DNA from: Actinomyces sp. AC-20-1
Lineage (GTDB): Bacteria; Actinomycetota; Actinomycetes; Actinomycetales; Actinomycetaceae
Direction: 5' to 3'
Assembly (NCBI RefSeq): GCF_023369555.1
Contig: NZ_JACJVC010000004.1
Location: 62,001-126,000, forward strand
Length of the DNA: 64,000 bases
In this document: piece after piece, positions 45,216 to 56,222 of the stretch
Position numbering within the stretch: position 1 is the first letter of the stretch
Layout of the letters: the number at the start of each line of letters is the position of its first letter
Notes under the pieces: generated by a model
Databases searched by the model: none
The model's input: the letters and a program-made list of their open reading frames with translations, nothing else
What the model was told of the DNA's origin: nothing
Position numbers and translations under genes: made by a program

Positions 45216-45291
45216 GCGGCCAGGCTAGCGGCCGTCGACGCCGGTCGTCGCGCCCGGATTCGTGTCACCCCGCCGTGGCATCATCGTCGGT

Positions 45292-46929
45292 ATGGACAGC
45301 ACCCCGGCCGTGTCGAAGAGCCAGGCCTACACCATCGTCGAACTGCGTGAGCTCATGCGCGCCGGCGGGCTGCGCGTCCCGCAGTTCCAGCGCTCCTTCC
45401 GGTGGGAGGCGAAAGACGTCCGGGACCTGCTCGACTCCATCCTCCGGGGGTACCCCATTGGCAGCCTGCTCCTGTGGCAGCGCCCCGCCCCGCCCGAGCG
45501 GCTAACGATCGGTGCGCTGCGCGTCGACGCGCCTGAGCGCCAGGACGCCCTGTGGGTGGTGGACGGCCAGCAACGCGTCACCAGCCTCGTCAATGCCGTT
45601 GACCCCGAGGGCGCACAAGACCCGCGCTTCCTCCTCGGCTACTCCCTCAGACACCACGAGATCGTCAGCGGGCGCCGGCTCGATGACCCTCTGGTGGTTC
45701 CGCTGCCGGACCTGTTCGACTTCGGGCGGGCGCTGGGCTGGCTCGCCAGCAACCCGGACGCCGCCAAGTACGCCGAGCACATCCAGGACGTGACCGGCAG
45801 GCTCAACCGATTCACTGTCCCGGCCACCGTCATGACTCAGGCCGATGAGAAAGTCCTTCGTGAGGTCTTCGACCGGATCAACTCCCGCGGGGAGCCCCTG
45901 AGCGCCGCCGAGATCTTCAACGCCCTCCACGGCGAGCCGGACGCGGGACGCACGACGGCGGACATCGCGCTGAGTGTTGACGCCCAGACGCGTTTCGGCC
46001 AGCTGGGCGAGCAGGTCATCATCCAGGCCCTCTTCGTGCGCCGGCATCCAGACATCACCCGGGACGTCCACGACGAGTTCTCGGACAGCCGTCGCCGCGT
46101 CAGCGACTTCCCGGACGAGGACGAGGAGCAGGCTTACGAGTCCACCGAGCGGGCCCTCGTCGCCGCCGTGCGCTTCCTCCAGGAGCATTGTGGCATCCCC
46201 CATCTGACATTCCTCCCCTTCCGCTTCCAACTCCTCGTGCTCGTCCGTTTCTTCGCGCTCTTCCCCACCCCGCACGAGCGCAACCTCGAGCTGCTCACCC
46301 GCTGGTTCTGGCGTACGAGCACGGGGGCCGACAAGCTAGGGATCAGCGGGTCGCAGACGGACTTGCGCGCCTGGGCCGGACGCGTCGTGTGCAGCGAGTC
46401 GGCATCAGTTCAACAACTCCTCGACGCCGCCCGGCTGCCCGACGCGCCACAGGTCCCTGACCTGTCTGTCTTCCGCACAACACGCTCTAGCTCCAAGATG
46501 ATCCTCGCCGCCCTCTGGGACCGGCAACCCATCGACCCTGAGACCGGAGAGGGGCTCACACGCGACGCGCTCGCCGAAGCCCTTGAGGGGGAAACGACAC
46601 CACGGGCGATCGTCACCGACCTCGTCATACCATCGGCCCTGCCGAACAACGCCGCCGTCGCGGCCGCCAAGCTGATCTCACTGAGAGACCGTCAAGACCT
46701 GCTGGCGCTCCTCACCCCCGCCAGCGATCTCACCTCCCTGCTCCTCGATAAGGCCATGCTCGACTGCCTCCAGCACAACGACGTCGACGGGTTCCTCAGC
46801 CTCAGGAAGGACGCGATGCACCGCTACCTCACCGACTTCCTCGTAGTTCGCACTGCCTGGGGTCAGGAGGACACACCACCGCTGACCGACTTCGTCTTCG
46901 ACGGCGACGACGCCGGCGGTGCCTCATGA
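45292..46929 (+). CDS. DUF262 (GmrSD-type) protein
   Basis: 545 residues. The N-terminal DUF262 domain, a ParB/Srx-like fold, shows LRVPQFQRSFRWEAKDVRDLLDSILRGYPIGSLLLW and VVDGQQRVTSL (DGQQR at 91-95), then FDRINSRGEPLSAAEIFNALHGEP. In GmrSD and related type IV restriction enzymes this domain hydrolyses nucleotides and is joined to a DUF1524 HNH nuclease; no HNH motif is visible here. The stop overlaps the start of the HipA-like gene (ATGA), so the products are probably made together. ATG 45292 is preferred over an in-frame GTG at 45262. Confidence 0.8.
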   Translation: MDSTPAVSKSQAYTIVELRELMRAGGLRVPQFQRSFRWEAKDVRDLLDSILRGYPIGSLLLWQRPAPPERLTIGALRVDAPERQDALWVVDGQQRVTSLVNAVDPEGAQDPRFLLGYSLRHHEIVSGRRLDDPLVVPLPDLFDFGRALGWLASNPDAAKYAEHIQDVTGRLNRFTVPATVMTQADEKVLREVFDRINSRGEPLSAAEIFNALHGEPDAGRTTADIALSVDAQTRFGQLGEQVIIQALFVRRHPDITRDVHDEFSDSRRRVSDFPDEDEEQAYESTERALVAAVRFLQEHCGIPHLTFLPFRFQLLVLVRFFALFPTPHERNLELLTRWFWRTSTGADKLGISGSQTDLRAWAGRVVCSESASVQQLLDAARLPDAPQVPDLSVFRTTRSSSKMILAALWDRQPIDPETGEGLTRDALAEALEGETTPRAIVTDLVIPSALPNNAAVAAAKLISLRDRQDLLALLTPASDLTSLLLDKAMLDCLQHNDVDGFLSLRKDAMHRYLTDFLVVRTAWGQEDTPPLTDFVFDGDDAGGAS

Positions 46930-48146
46930 CCGAGGCCGTCTACGCAGTCCTCCTCCACGGCGAGCACATCGGCACGATCCAGCGTCGCGACACCGACACC
47001 ACCTTCACGATCTTCACCTTCGACCGCGACTACTGGGACCGGCCGGACCGGAGGGTGCTCGGCCGCTGGTTCGAGGACCACCCGCGCAAACGTCCCCGGG
47101 CGAACAACCGTGTTCCCGCGTGGTTCTCCAACCTGCTGCCCGAGGGCCGCCTGCGCGAGCTCATCGCCCGTGAACAGGGCGTGAACGCTCACAGGGAGAT
47201 GGACCTCCTCGAACGCATCGGCGCCGACCTGCCCGGGGCCGCCGTCGTCACCCTCGACCCGAACCAGGAAGTCGACGCTACTTTCGATGACGCCGTCGCC
47301 CCCCAGCGCCCAGCCTCCGTTGTGCCCCCCGGCCCCCGCCGAGCCTCCCTCGCGGGCATGGCGCTGAAGTTCGCCATGAGTCGGCGTGATGGCCGGCTCG
47401 TCCTGCCCGCCCACGGCGAGGACGGGGACTGGATCCTCAAGATCCCCGACTCCGCCTACCCAGGTCTGCCCGCCAACGAGCTCGCCGTCATGCACCTGGC
47501 CGCCCGGGTGGGGATCGAGGTGCCCGAGACTGCCCTGTGGCACCGCGACAGCATCGACGACCTCGGCCCGGGCGCCTGGCCGTCGGAGGAGACCCAGGCC
47601 TACGCGGTCCGCCGCTTCGACCGCTCTCCCACCGGACGCATCCACATTGAGGACTTTGCCCAGGTGCTCGGCGTGCACGGCATCGGCGAGGGCAAGTACC
47701 ACTCCAACGTCGAGACCGTCCTCGGCCTGGCCTGGCGCGGGCAGGACCACGAGTCCCTCCAGGAGGCCGTGCGCCGCAGCGTCTTCAACCTGCTCGTCGG
47801 CAACGGAGACGCCCACCTGAAGAACTGGTCGCTCATCTACCCAGACGGTAAGCGAGCCCGGCTCTCACCCGCCTACGACTTAGTGTGCACGGGGGTGATT
47901 CCGAACCACGCGGAGCTCGCCCTGCCCTTCCTCGGCGCCACCCGCCTGACCGAGCTCCGGCGCGAGCACTTCGCCCGGCTCCAGGACATGCTGGGGGTCG
48001 GGGACACGGACGTCCTCGACGTCGTCGATGACACTCTCGACCGCTTCTGCGAGACGTGGGCCGAGGGCACTGTCGCCCCCGAGCCCGTGGCCGAGTGGAT
48101 CGACTCGCACCTGGCGGGCACCCGGCACCGGCTCCTCGGGGACTGA
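46926..48146 (+). CDS. HipA-like serine/threonine kinase
   Basis: 406 residues. N-terminal HipA_N/couple domain (VYAVLLHGEHIGTIQRRD...VLGRWFED...WFSNLLPEGRLRELI), Gly-rich SLAGMALKFAMS at 141-152 (the equivalent of the autophosphorylated serine loop of E. coli HipA), WILKIPD with the ATP-binding lysine, catalytic GNGDAHLKNW at 292-301 and SPAYDLV with the metal-binding Asp near 318. HipA toxins phosphorylate aminoacyl-tRNA synthetases to induce persistence. No HipB-type HTH gene is next to it; its partner by overlap is the DUF262 gene, which is unusual. Confidence 0.85.
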   Translation: MTEAVYAVLLHGEHIGTIQRRDTDTTFTIFTFDRDYWDRPDRRVLGRWFEDHPRKRPRANNRVPAWFSNLLPEGRLRELIAREQGVNAHREMDLLERIGADLPGAAVVTLDPNQEVDATFDDAVAPQRPASVVPPGPRRASLAGMALKFAMSRRDGRLVLPAHGEDGDWILKIPDSAYPGLPANELAVMHLAARVGIEVPETALWHRDSIDDLGPGAWPSEETQAYAVRRFDRSPTGRIHIEDFAQVLGVHGIGEGKYHSNVETVLGLAWRGQDHESLQEAVRRSVFNLLVGNGDAHLKNWSLIYPDGKRARLSPAYDLVCTGVIPNHAELALPFLGATRLTELRREHFARLQDMLGVGDTDVLDVVDDTLDRFCETWAEGTVAPEPVAEWIDSHLAGTRHRLLGD

Positions 48147-48288
48147 CGCGGTCATCGGCCCCGGCTCCCAGGCTCCGCATTCAGGAGAACACAAGGATCA
48201 CCCAGGGGTTCTTCAGGAAGACTTATGAGACTAGGCTCACCCAACAGCGACGGAGCAACCCCGCTCCACCGCGGAACGGAGCCCACAC

Positions 48289-48495
48289 ATGAGTGACAAC
48301 AGCACCTTCGACCAGGTCGCCGGCAAGATCAAGGAGACCACGGGCAAGGTCGTCGGGGACAAGGAGCTCGAGGCCGAGGGTCTTCTCCAGAACCTCCAGG
48401 GCAAGGCCACCGAGGCCGTCGAGGACGTCAAGGACACCATCAAGGGCGTCGTCGACCACTTCTCCAAGGACGACGACGAGCCCACCGCCGTCTGA
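48289..48495 (+). CDS. CsbD-family stress protein
   Basis: 68 residues: FDQVAGKIKETTGKVVGDKELEAEGLLQNLQGKATEAVEDVKDTIKGVVDHFSK, the standard CsbD motif, highly charged and helical. CsbD-like proteins are general-stress proteins of unknown mechanism. ATG at 48289 follows a leader of about 50 nt after TAGGCT (48232-48237). Confidence 0.92.
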   Translation: MSDNSTFDQVAGKIKETTGKVVGDKELEAEGLLQNLQGKATEAVEDVKDTIKGVVDHFSKDDDEPTAV

Positions 48496-48511
48496 GCCCA
48501 CCACTCACGCG

Positions 48512-48552
48512 GGTGCCCCTCGCCGTCGGACACACCGCCGGCGAGGGGCACC
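48512..48552. terminator. Bidirectional terminator between csbD and DUF5926
   Basis: A perfect 14-bp stem, GGTGCCCCTCGCCG (48512-48525) with CGGCGAGGGGCACC (48539-48552), between convergent genes. Confidence 0.7.
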
Positions 48553-48573
48553 GCTGCGCTCAGGCCCCGGGGC

Positions 48574-49443
48574 TCAGAGGTTGACCTGGCGGGAGATGAT
48601 GCCCGCCTTCGCACGGCGCGCCTCGGCGTCCAGCGGGGTGGTGTCCGCCAGTGCGGCGTCAAGGCGCTCACCCATGGCCTGCAGCAGCCCGGTCAGCTCC
48701 TCGGCCTCCGTGCCGCGGTTGAGCTCCCACACCGGGATCGCCAGGCCGCAGGCGCGGAAGGCGCCGATGAAGCGCGCGCCCTCCTCGAGGTCGGAGGCGC
48801 GGGCCGCGTGCACCCGGGCGAAGGCGTTGAAGAAGGCGTCCTCGTCCTCGCCGCGCACCCAGCGGACGAACTCCTTGCCGTTGATACGGCACCAGTAGGC
48901 GTGCGGCACGCCCGGCACGGCGACGGTCGGGGCGATCTCCTCCTTGGCCTGCTCGAGCTGCTCCACCGCCTCCGGGTCCTTGGCGGCCTCGGCGTCGAGC
49001 CAGAAGTCGAAGGTCTCGCGCACGCTCACCACCGGCTCCACCGCCGGGTCGAGGATGTCCTGCAGGCGCGGGCCCGGCTCGGGCAGGCCGTTCATGAGCA
49101 GGCCGGAGCCCTCCTCGAGCTCGAGGGCCGCGAGCACCGCGGCCGCCACGTCGCGGCTGGCGTCACCCGAGTGCATGGTGGTCTGCAGGGCGACGAGCAC
49201 CTCGCCGTCGGCCCGCTTGAGGCCCTGCGCCAGCTCGGGCAGCAGGGTGACGAGCTGGACGTCCCGCCCGCCGTGCTCCTGCGTCAGGCGCACGGTGGTG
49301 GTGGCGGCCGGGATGATCTGCATCATCGCGACCAGGTCCTCCTCGTTGGCGATCCCGGCGAAGGGGCGCGCGACGAACTCGATCTTCTGCTTCTTCGGGG
49401 CGGCGGGAGCAGCCTGACGCTGCTTGCGCTTCTTCTTCGACAT
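48574..49443 (-). CDS. DUF5926-family protein
   Basis: 289 residues. A Lys-rich N-terminus (SKKKRKQRQAAPAAPKKQK) leads to VEFVARPFAGIANEEDLVAMMQIIPAATTTVRL, then VPHAYWCRINGKEFVRWVRGEDEDAFFNAFARVHAA. This pattern is what I know as DUF5926, conserved in Actinobacteria and of unknown function. TACGCT at 49450-49455 on the coding strand is 6 bases before the ATG. Confidence 0.85.
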   Translation of the reverse strand: MSKKKRKQRQAAPAAPKKQKIEFVARPFAGIANEEDLVAMMQIIPAATTTVRLTQEHGGRDVQLVTLLPELAQGLKRADGEVLVALQTTMHSGDASRDVAAAVLAALELEEGSGLLMNGLPEPGPRLQDILDPAVEPVVSVRETFDFWLDAEAAKDPEAVEQLEQAKEEIAPTVAVPGVPHAYWCRINGKEFVRWVRGEDEDAFFNAFARVHAARASDLEEGARFIGAFRACGLAIPVWELNRGTEAEELTGLLQAMGERLDAALADTTPLDAEARRAKAGIISRQVNL

Positions 49444-49470
49444 GGGTGCAGCGTAGCGGGAGGCCGAGGG

Positions 49471-51018
49471 TCAGAAGTGCGAGGAGGAGCCCGCCCCGGA
49501 GAAGCCCCCACCGCCGCCGCCGTAGCTGCTGGAGCCGGAGGAGGACGAGGAGCTGGACGACGACGATCTCGCGGCGCTGGAGTAGCCCGTCACCAGGCCG
49601 GCCACGGGGGCGACGCCCGACGACGTGCCCTTCGCCCGGGAGCCCGCGCCCTCCAGGCCGGCCGAGGAGGAGTTGAGGCGGATGGTCGAGGCGGGGCGGT
49701 AGGTCCCGGTCGTGCCGCCGATCGTCCACGTGCCCGCGTAGGGGTCGGCGCTCCTCGTCCACGTCCTGCGGGCCTCCTTGTACTCCGTCATGCGGTGGGA
49801 GGCCTCCGAGGACCGGTCGGCGGTGATGGCCTGCTGGGACAGCTGCATGGCGCGGCTGCGGATCTTCTCACTCACCGAGTCCAGGTGGTCCAGCGCCGCC
49901 GACGGCGTGACGCGGCGCGCCTCCAGGTCCGCTGTCCAACGGCCGAGGTCGTTGACGGTGGTGCGCAGCCACTCGCGCTGCGCGGCGGTGGACACACCGA
50001 CCCCCTTCGTGTCGATGCTGTCGCACAGGGACCCGAAGGAGGCGGCGTCCTCGTACACGGGCCCGAGCTCGTTGTCCCAGGCCTCGCGCCACGTCGAGGA
50101 CATGGTGAGCAGGGCGGAGGCGTGGGCGATCGTGTCGTCGAGGGAGTCGAGGGTGTCGGCATCCTGGGCGATGGAGGCGGTGGCCTCGAGGTTGCGGAAG
50201 CGGAACCAGTCGGCGCCCTTGACGGTGCTGAGCGCCTGCATCCTCTTGGTCAGGTCGAAGTAGCGGCCGCGGAACCAGGAGTAGCGGATGAGGACCTGGG
50301 AGCCGTGGGGCTCGTCCTCGGGGATCGTGCGCGCCAGGACCTCGGTCTCGTCCCAGTCGCGGGTGACGTTGGCGTAGTGCCGCTCGGCCCGACGGTACCG
50401 GCGCCGGCTCTCCAGGCCCGCCCACCACAGGGACCCGGTGCCGGCCAACCCGGCGAGGGCACCGGTGATCCACAGCCACCCGGCGCGGGCGAGAGCGGGC
50501 TTGCCGACGGCGGAGGCCGCCTCCCGGCCCATGTCCACCAGGCCCCCGGCCCAGTCGCCCTCACGGAAGGCACCCTTGCCCGCGTCCTGGATGTCCTCCT
50601 GGACGGCGGTGCCGACCTTGACGTCCTCGCCGAAGTACGTGCCGACCCAGCGCCCCGACGGGGAGACGGCGAGGACCACGAGCCCGTCGGCCCAGTAGTT
50701 CGGGTCCTCGGCGCTGATCCACTGCGGCTGGTGCTCGCGGGCGTAGGTGAGGACCTCGAGGTTGAAGTTGGCGGAGTAGTCGGCGTCGAGAGTGAGGACG
50801 GCGAGGTTGACGTCCTGGCGGAAGCGCAGCTCGGAGAGCCTGTCCTGGACGGCGGCCGGCTGCAGGGCCCCGTACTCGTCGTGGACCTCGACCTGGGGGA
50901 CGTGGGTGCGGCCGAAGGGCCACAGCATCATGAGGGGCACCAGCAGGACCAGCAGCAGGCCGACGGCGGTCTTGCCGGTGAGTGCGAGGACGGAGCGGGA
51001 ACCGCCGAGGGAGGTCAT
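49471..51018 (-). CDS. DUF5129 (TPM-like) membrane protein
   Basis: 515 residues. An N-terminal membrane helix (about 15-33), a TPM-like extracytoplasmic domain (VHDEYGALQPAAVQDRLSELRFRQDVNLAVLTLD...WISAEDPNYWADGLVVLAVSPSGRWVGTYFGEDV, about 40-170), a second helix (about 180-205), a long helical region, and a low-complexity Ser/Gly tail ending GGGFSGAGSSSHF, the signature ending of TPM-domain proteins. AAAGGACC precedes the ATG. Function unknown; envelope or photosystem-repair-like TPM proteins are distant relatives. Confidence 0.82.
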   Translation of the reverse strand: MTSLGGSRSVLALTGKTAVGLLLVLLVPLMMLWPFGRTHVPQVEVHDEYGALQPAAVQDRLSELRFRQDVNLAVLTLDADYSANFNLEVLTYAREHQPQWISAEDPNYWADGLVVLAVSPSGRWVGTYFGEDVKVGTAVQEDIQDAGKGAFREGDWAGGLVDMGREAASAVGKPALARAGWLWITGALAGLAGTGSLWWAGLESRRRYRRAERHYANVTRDWDETEVLARTIPEDEPHGSQVLIRYSWFRGRYFDLTKRMQALSTVKGADWFRFRNLEATASIAQDADTLDSLDDTIAHASALLTMSSTWREAWDNELGPVYEDAASFGSLCDSIDTKGVGVSTAAQREWLRTTVNDLGRWTADLEARRVTPSAALDHLDSVSEKIRSRAMQLSQQAITADRSSEASHRMTEYKEARRTWTRSADPYAGTWTIGGTTGTYRPASTIRLNSSSAGLEGAGSRAKGTSSGVAPVAGLVTGYSSAARSSSSSSSSSSGSSSYGGGGGGFSGAGSSSHF

Positions 51019-51131
51019 GGGAGGTCCTTTCCGAGGGGTGCCTCCAGGTTATCGGCCCGGGGTGCCCGACAGTCGCGAACACGGGGTTGCTGTCACGACA
51101 CCTCCGTCAGGGCCCCGTCAGGACAATGCCG

Positions 51132-51518
51132 TCAGGCGCGCACGGCGACAGCCTCGATCTCCACGCCGGCCCCCAGCGGCAGGGCCGCGACCTGGAAGGC
51201 GGCGCGGGCCGGCAGGACGGGCCCGGTGAAGAAGCGCGCGTAGACCTCGTTGACGGCCGCGAAGTCGGCGATGTCGGCCAGCAGGACGGTGGTCTTGACG
51301 ACGTCGCCGTAGCCCAGGCCCGCGGCCTCGAGGATGGCGCCGACATTGCGCAGCGACTGCTCCGCCTGGGCCCGGATGCCGCCGTCGACCAGCCGCCCGG
51401 TGGCGGGGTCGAGCGGGACCTGGCCGGAGACGTACACGGTGCCGCCCGCCTCGACGGCCTGCGAGTAGGGGCCGACGGCGGCGGGGGCGTTCTCGGTGGC
51501 GACGCGGGTGGCGGTCAT
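51132..51518 (-). CDS. ridA: RidA-family enamine/imine deaminase
   Basis: 128-residue YjgF/YER057c/UK114 protein. [78 protein letters not shown] and [24 protein letters not shown] are diagnostic, including the substrate-binding arginine in PARAA. It removes reactive 2-aminoacrylate-type enamines formed by PLP enzymes, such as the transsulfuration-family enzyme encoded at 11811. AGAAGGACC lies just before the ATG. Confidence 0.95.
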   Translation of the reverse strand: MTATRVATENAPAAVGPYSQAVEAGGTVYVSGQVPLDPATGRLVDGGIRAQAEQSLRNVGAILEAAGLGYGDVVKTTVLLADIADFAAVNEVYARFFTGPVLPARAAFQVAALPLGAGVEIEAVAVRA

Positions 51519-51620
51519 GGTGGTCCTTCTCCCCTCATCCGGTGGTCCGGGTCGCGCCCGGACCTACAGTTGCGACGTCACCCTAGCCGTACCCTTGACG
51601 CTGACAGTGGGGATGGTCTC

Positions 51621-52541
51621 GTGGACGCCGCCGAAGAGCCCTCCCGGTCGAAGGGACCCGACCACAGCCCGTGGCGGCGACTCGCACGGGCCACCGGCGA
51701 GAGCGTGCAGCGCGCCGGCAGGGCCGTCCCCGCGCTCACCGGTACGCCCTTCGCCCGCACGGTGGCCACCGCCATGTCCTCGCGGCCGCACGCGCGCGCC
51801 GCCTCCTCGGTCCTGCTCGGCGCCAGCCTGCTGACGACCGGGCTCCGGTACGGCGGCCGGGAGGCGAAGCGGCTCAAGGCCGCCGGCTACGGCAGCAGTC
51901 TCGATGAGCACAGTGACCGCCGTGACGTCCGCGACGACGCCTCCCGGGCGGCGAGGGTCCCCGTCCCCGGCGACCCGGCGGCCCTCGACCTGGACGAGCT
52001 CGTCCACGTCCACGGCCGCCGCCTGCCGCGGATCATGGCTGCCTCGGGCATCGTCACCGCCCTGGGGCGCCAGGGGCGCGAGCAGCGGGTGATGGACCGG
52101 TCCCACGCCGTCGGGTCGCTGCACACCGTCATGGTGAGCGAGCGCGACGCCGTCCGCGTCGCCCTGCCATGGACCCGCCTGTGCGTGGACACCGACTCGG
52201 CTGCGAGCGCCCTGTCCATCCTCGACCAGCGCCACCTCGATGTGGTCGTGGCCCTGCCCGGCCGCGCACCCGGCGAGTACGAGGCGGACCTGCGCCTCCT
52301 GCTGCCCGGCGCTCTGCCCGCGCTCCCGCCGGCTCTCGCCGACCGCCCACGGCTGCGCCTGCACCTGCTCGGCCGAGGCCGGGTGGCCTACGACGACGGT
52401 GCCGACGCCGTCACGCTCGACGGCGTCGCGCACGCGTACCGTGGTTCCCTGCTGCTCGCCGGGGGACGGGTGGTGCGCGCGGAGCTGTGGGTGTCCGACC
52501 GCTTCAACGCGCCCGCCTGGGTGGTCAACAACCTCGGTTGA
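51621..52541 (+). CDS. Hypothetical protein
   Basis: 306 residues, no family recognised. The first 30 residues are polar; a short hydrophobic patch (ARAASSVLLGASLLTTGLRYGG, about 60-80) may be membrane-associated. Two repeated-looking segments, DLDELVHVHGRRLPRIMAASGIVTALGRQGREQRVMD and RHLDVVVALPGRAPGEYEADLRLLLPG, follow, and the end is LWVSDRFNAPAWVVNNLG. GTG 51621 is a tentative start; the frame is open much further upstream. Divergent from ridA. Confidence 0.6.
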   Translation: MDAAEEPSRSKGPDHSPWRRLARATGESVQRAGRAVPALTGTPFARTVATAMSSRPHARAASSVLLGASLLTTGLRYGGREAKRLKAAGYGSSLDEHSDRRDVRDDASRAARVPVPGDPAALDLDELVHVHGRRLPRIMAASGIVTALGRQGREQRVMDRSHAVGSLHTVMVSERDAVRVALPWTRLCVDTDSAASALSILDQRHLDVVVALPGRAPGEYEADLRLLLPGALPALPPALADRPRLRLHLLGRGRVAYDDGADAVTLDGVAHAYRGSLLLAGGRVVRAELWVSDRFNAPAWVVNNLG

Positions 52542-52654
52542 CCGCCGGCGGGCCGACGCCGTCGGGCCGCTGGAGCAGGGCGGGTGCGAGACGTCCCCGT
52601 CCGCCAGCCGGGAGGCGTCCCTCGTAGCCAGTGGCCCGTGACACACTGGCGTCC

Positions 52655-54334
<1,680 letters not shown>

Positions 54335-54346
54335 CACCCGTCCCGC

Positions 54347-56128
54347 GTGCGGGGAGGCGTGCCCACACCCACCGATGCCCGCCCCGTGCGGGTGCTCGAC
54401 GCCCTGCGCCGCGCCCTCGCCGTCGTCCTCCTCGCCGGTGGTGCCGGCGCCGCCGTCTCCCTGCTCCTCGCCCGTCACGAGGGCGCCGTCTACCAGACCT
54501 TCGACACCGGCCACCTCGGCGTCGAGGACCTCTCCGACGTCGTCGTGCCCGCCGTGGCCGCCCTGCTCGGGGCCGCCGCGCTGTGCGCGCTCGGCCTGTG
54601 GGCCCGCGGCGACCGCCGCACCGACCGCCCCCTCGGCCCGACGCTCCTGCCCGGTGTCCTCGACCTCGACCTCCTCGACGCCGCGGCCCTCGCCGGCGCG
54701 GGCCTCATCCACCTGCGGCTGCGCGGCACCGACCTCACCGACCCCGCGCTCACGGTCCTCGTCGAAGCCGTCTGGGCGCTCGCCGCCGGGACCGTCCTCC
54801 TGCCCCTTCACCCCACCGCGAGCGCCGAGGCACCCAAGGCCGGGCACAGCGGTCCCACCCGCCGCGGGGCCGTCGCCCTGGCGGCCCTCGCCCTGGCCTC
54901 CGCGGGGGCCGGCGCCGTCGCGACCCGCACCACCGGCGTCCCGCCGCTGCTCGACACCGGGGAGCTCAGAACCGGGCCCGACCCCGACCTCACCACGACC
55001 ACCGGACCCAACGGCAGGTGATCGGTCACCACCGCCGGCAAGGTCCTGGACCTCACCGGCTCCCCCAGTGGGCTCATCGTGCTCTTCAGCCGCCCCGCCG
55101 TCCTCAGGGGCGGCGAGCAGTGGACGGCCGCTCCCAACGAGCGGCCCCGGGCGTGGCACGAGCACATGGTCATCGCCGGGGTCAGCCCCGCCACCGGCGC
55201 CGTCTACTGGCACCGCGACCTGTCCCTGCGCGGGGCCGGCGCCGCCCTCTGGTGGGGCTCGCGCTGGTGGACGCAGCTGCGCGCGACGACCTTCTCCGAC
55301 CCGTGGCTGCTGGGCCTGTGCGGACTCATGCTGCTCGTCGGCGCCGTGCTCCTCGCCGAGCTCGTCGCCGCGGGGACCGCGCAGCGCGAGGCCGCCCACG
55401 CGGCCGGTGCACGCGACGGCCGCGGGCGTCGGCTGCTCTCAGCCGCCGTGGGGGCCGCCGCCGTCACCGCCCTCGTGGCGGCGGGTGGGGTGGCCGCCCG
55501 GCAGTCCTGGCGGCTCGAGCCGGAGCACCTCGACCAGCGTCTCACCGCTGAGACCACCTATCCCGCCCCCGACCCGCTCGGCGGCTCCGCCGAGGCGGTG
55601 TGGGCGCGGGAGTACCCCGAGCGCCTCGTCGCGCTGCTGAGCGCCGACGCCGGGCCCATCGTCGTCACCGAGCTGCGGGTCGAGGCGCTCGACGGCCGGA
55701 CCGGTGAGGTCCGCTGGACCTACACGCGCGGGGACGTCCCCGGGGCGATGGGCCGGGCGGCCCTCGTCGACGACGAGGTCCGGCTCGGCTGCGGCACCAC
55801 CCTCGACGCGGTGACCGGCACGGTCCTCGCCCGCCACCGCGACCTGCGGGTCCCTCGGGACCCCGTGCCGCGCTACGAGGGCGAGGTCGATCTCTTCGGC
55901 CCGCACCCGGTCCTCAGGCTCCGGGAGGTGGACGGCTCGGGGGAGGAGCCGGGCACCTGGGAGGTCGGCCTCGACAGCGGCCCGTACCTCGGGCGGCCGG
56001 TCGTCCCGTCGGTCACGGTCAGACCCGCCGCCGGGGTACCGCTCGCCGTCGCCGTCGCCCTGAGGAACGGGGCCTCCCAGCCGGTCGAGTACGACGCCGG
56101 GCACACCGTCGTCTACGGCGTGCGCTGA
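54347..56128 (+). pseudogene. PQQ/BamB-like membrane protein broken by an in-frame TGA
   Basis: One frame is open from about GTG 54347 to TGA 56126-56128 except for TGA at 55019-55021. The first part (224 residues) has three to four membrane segments and ends DLTTTTGPNGR; the second resumes in the same frame as SVTTAGKVLDLTGSPSGLIVLF, then has one or two further hydrophobic segments and beta-propeller-like repeats (VSPATGAVYWHRD, DGRTGEVRWTYTRGD). No start with a ribosome site is seen after the stop. Either a nonsense mutation or a sequencing error; selenocysteine insertion is unlikely. Exact start uncertain. Confidence 0.65.
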
Positions 56129-56222
56129 CCCGCCGGCCCTCGGCCCATCGTCGGGCCCCGGCCCGCCACCGGGCCCCAGCCGGGGCTTACGGCCCGACGG
56201 CGGGGCTGGATAGCCTGCGTCC

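Noticed and set aside
55019-55021. Selenocysteine at the in-frame TGA
   Set aside because: The context is not a redox motif and no adjacent SECIS-like hairpin is evident; a nonsense mutation or error is simpler.
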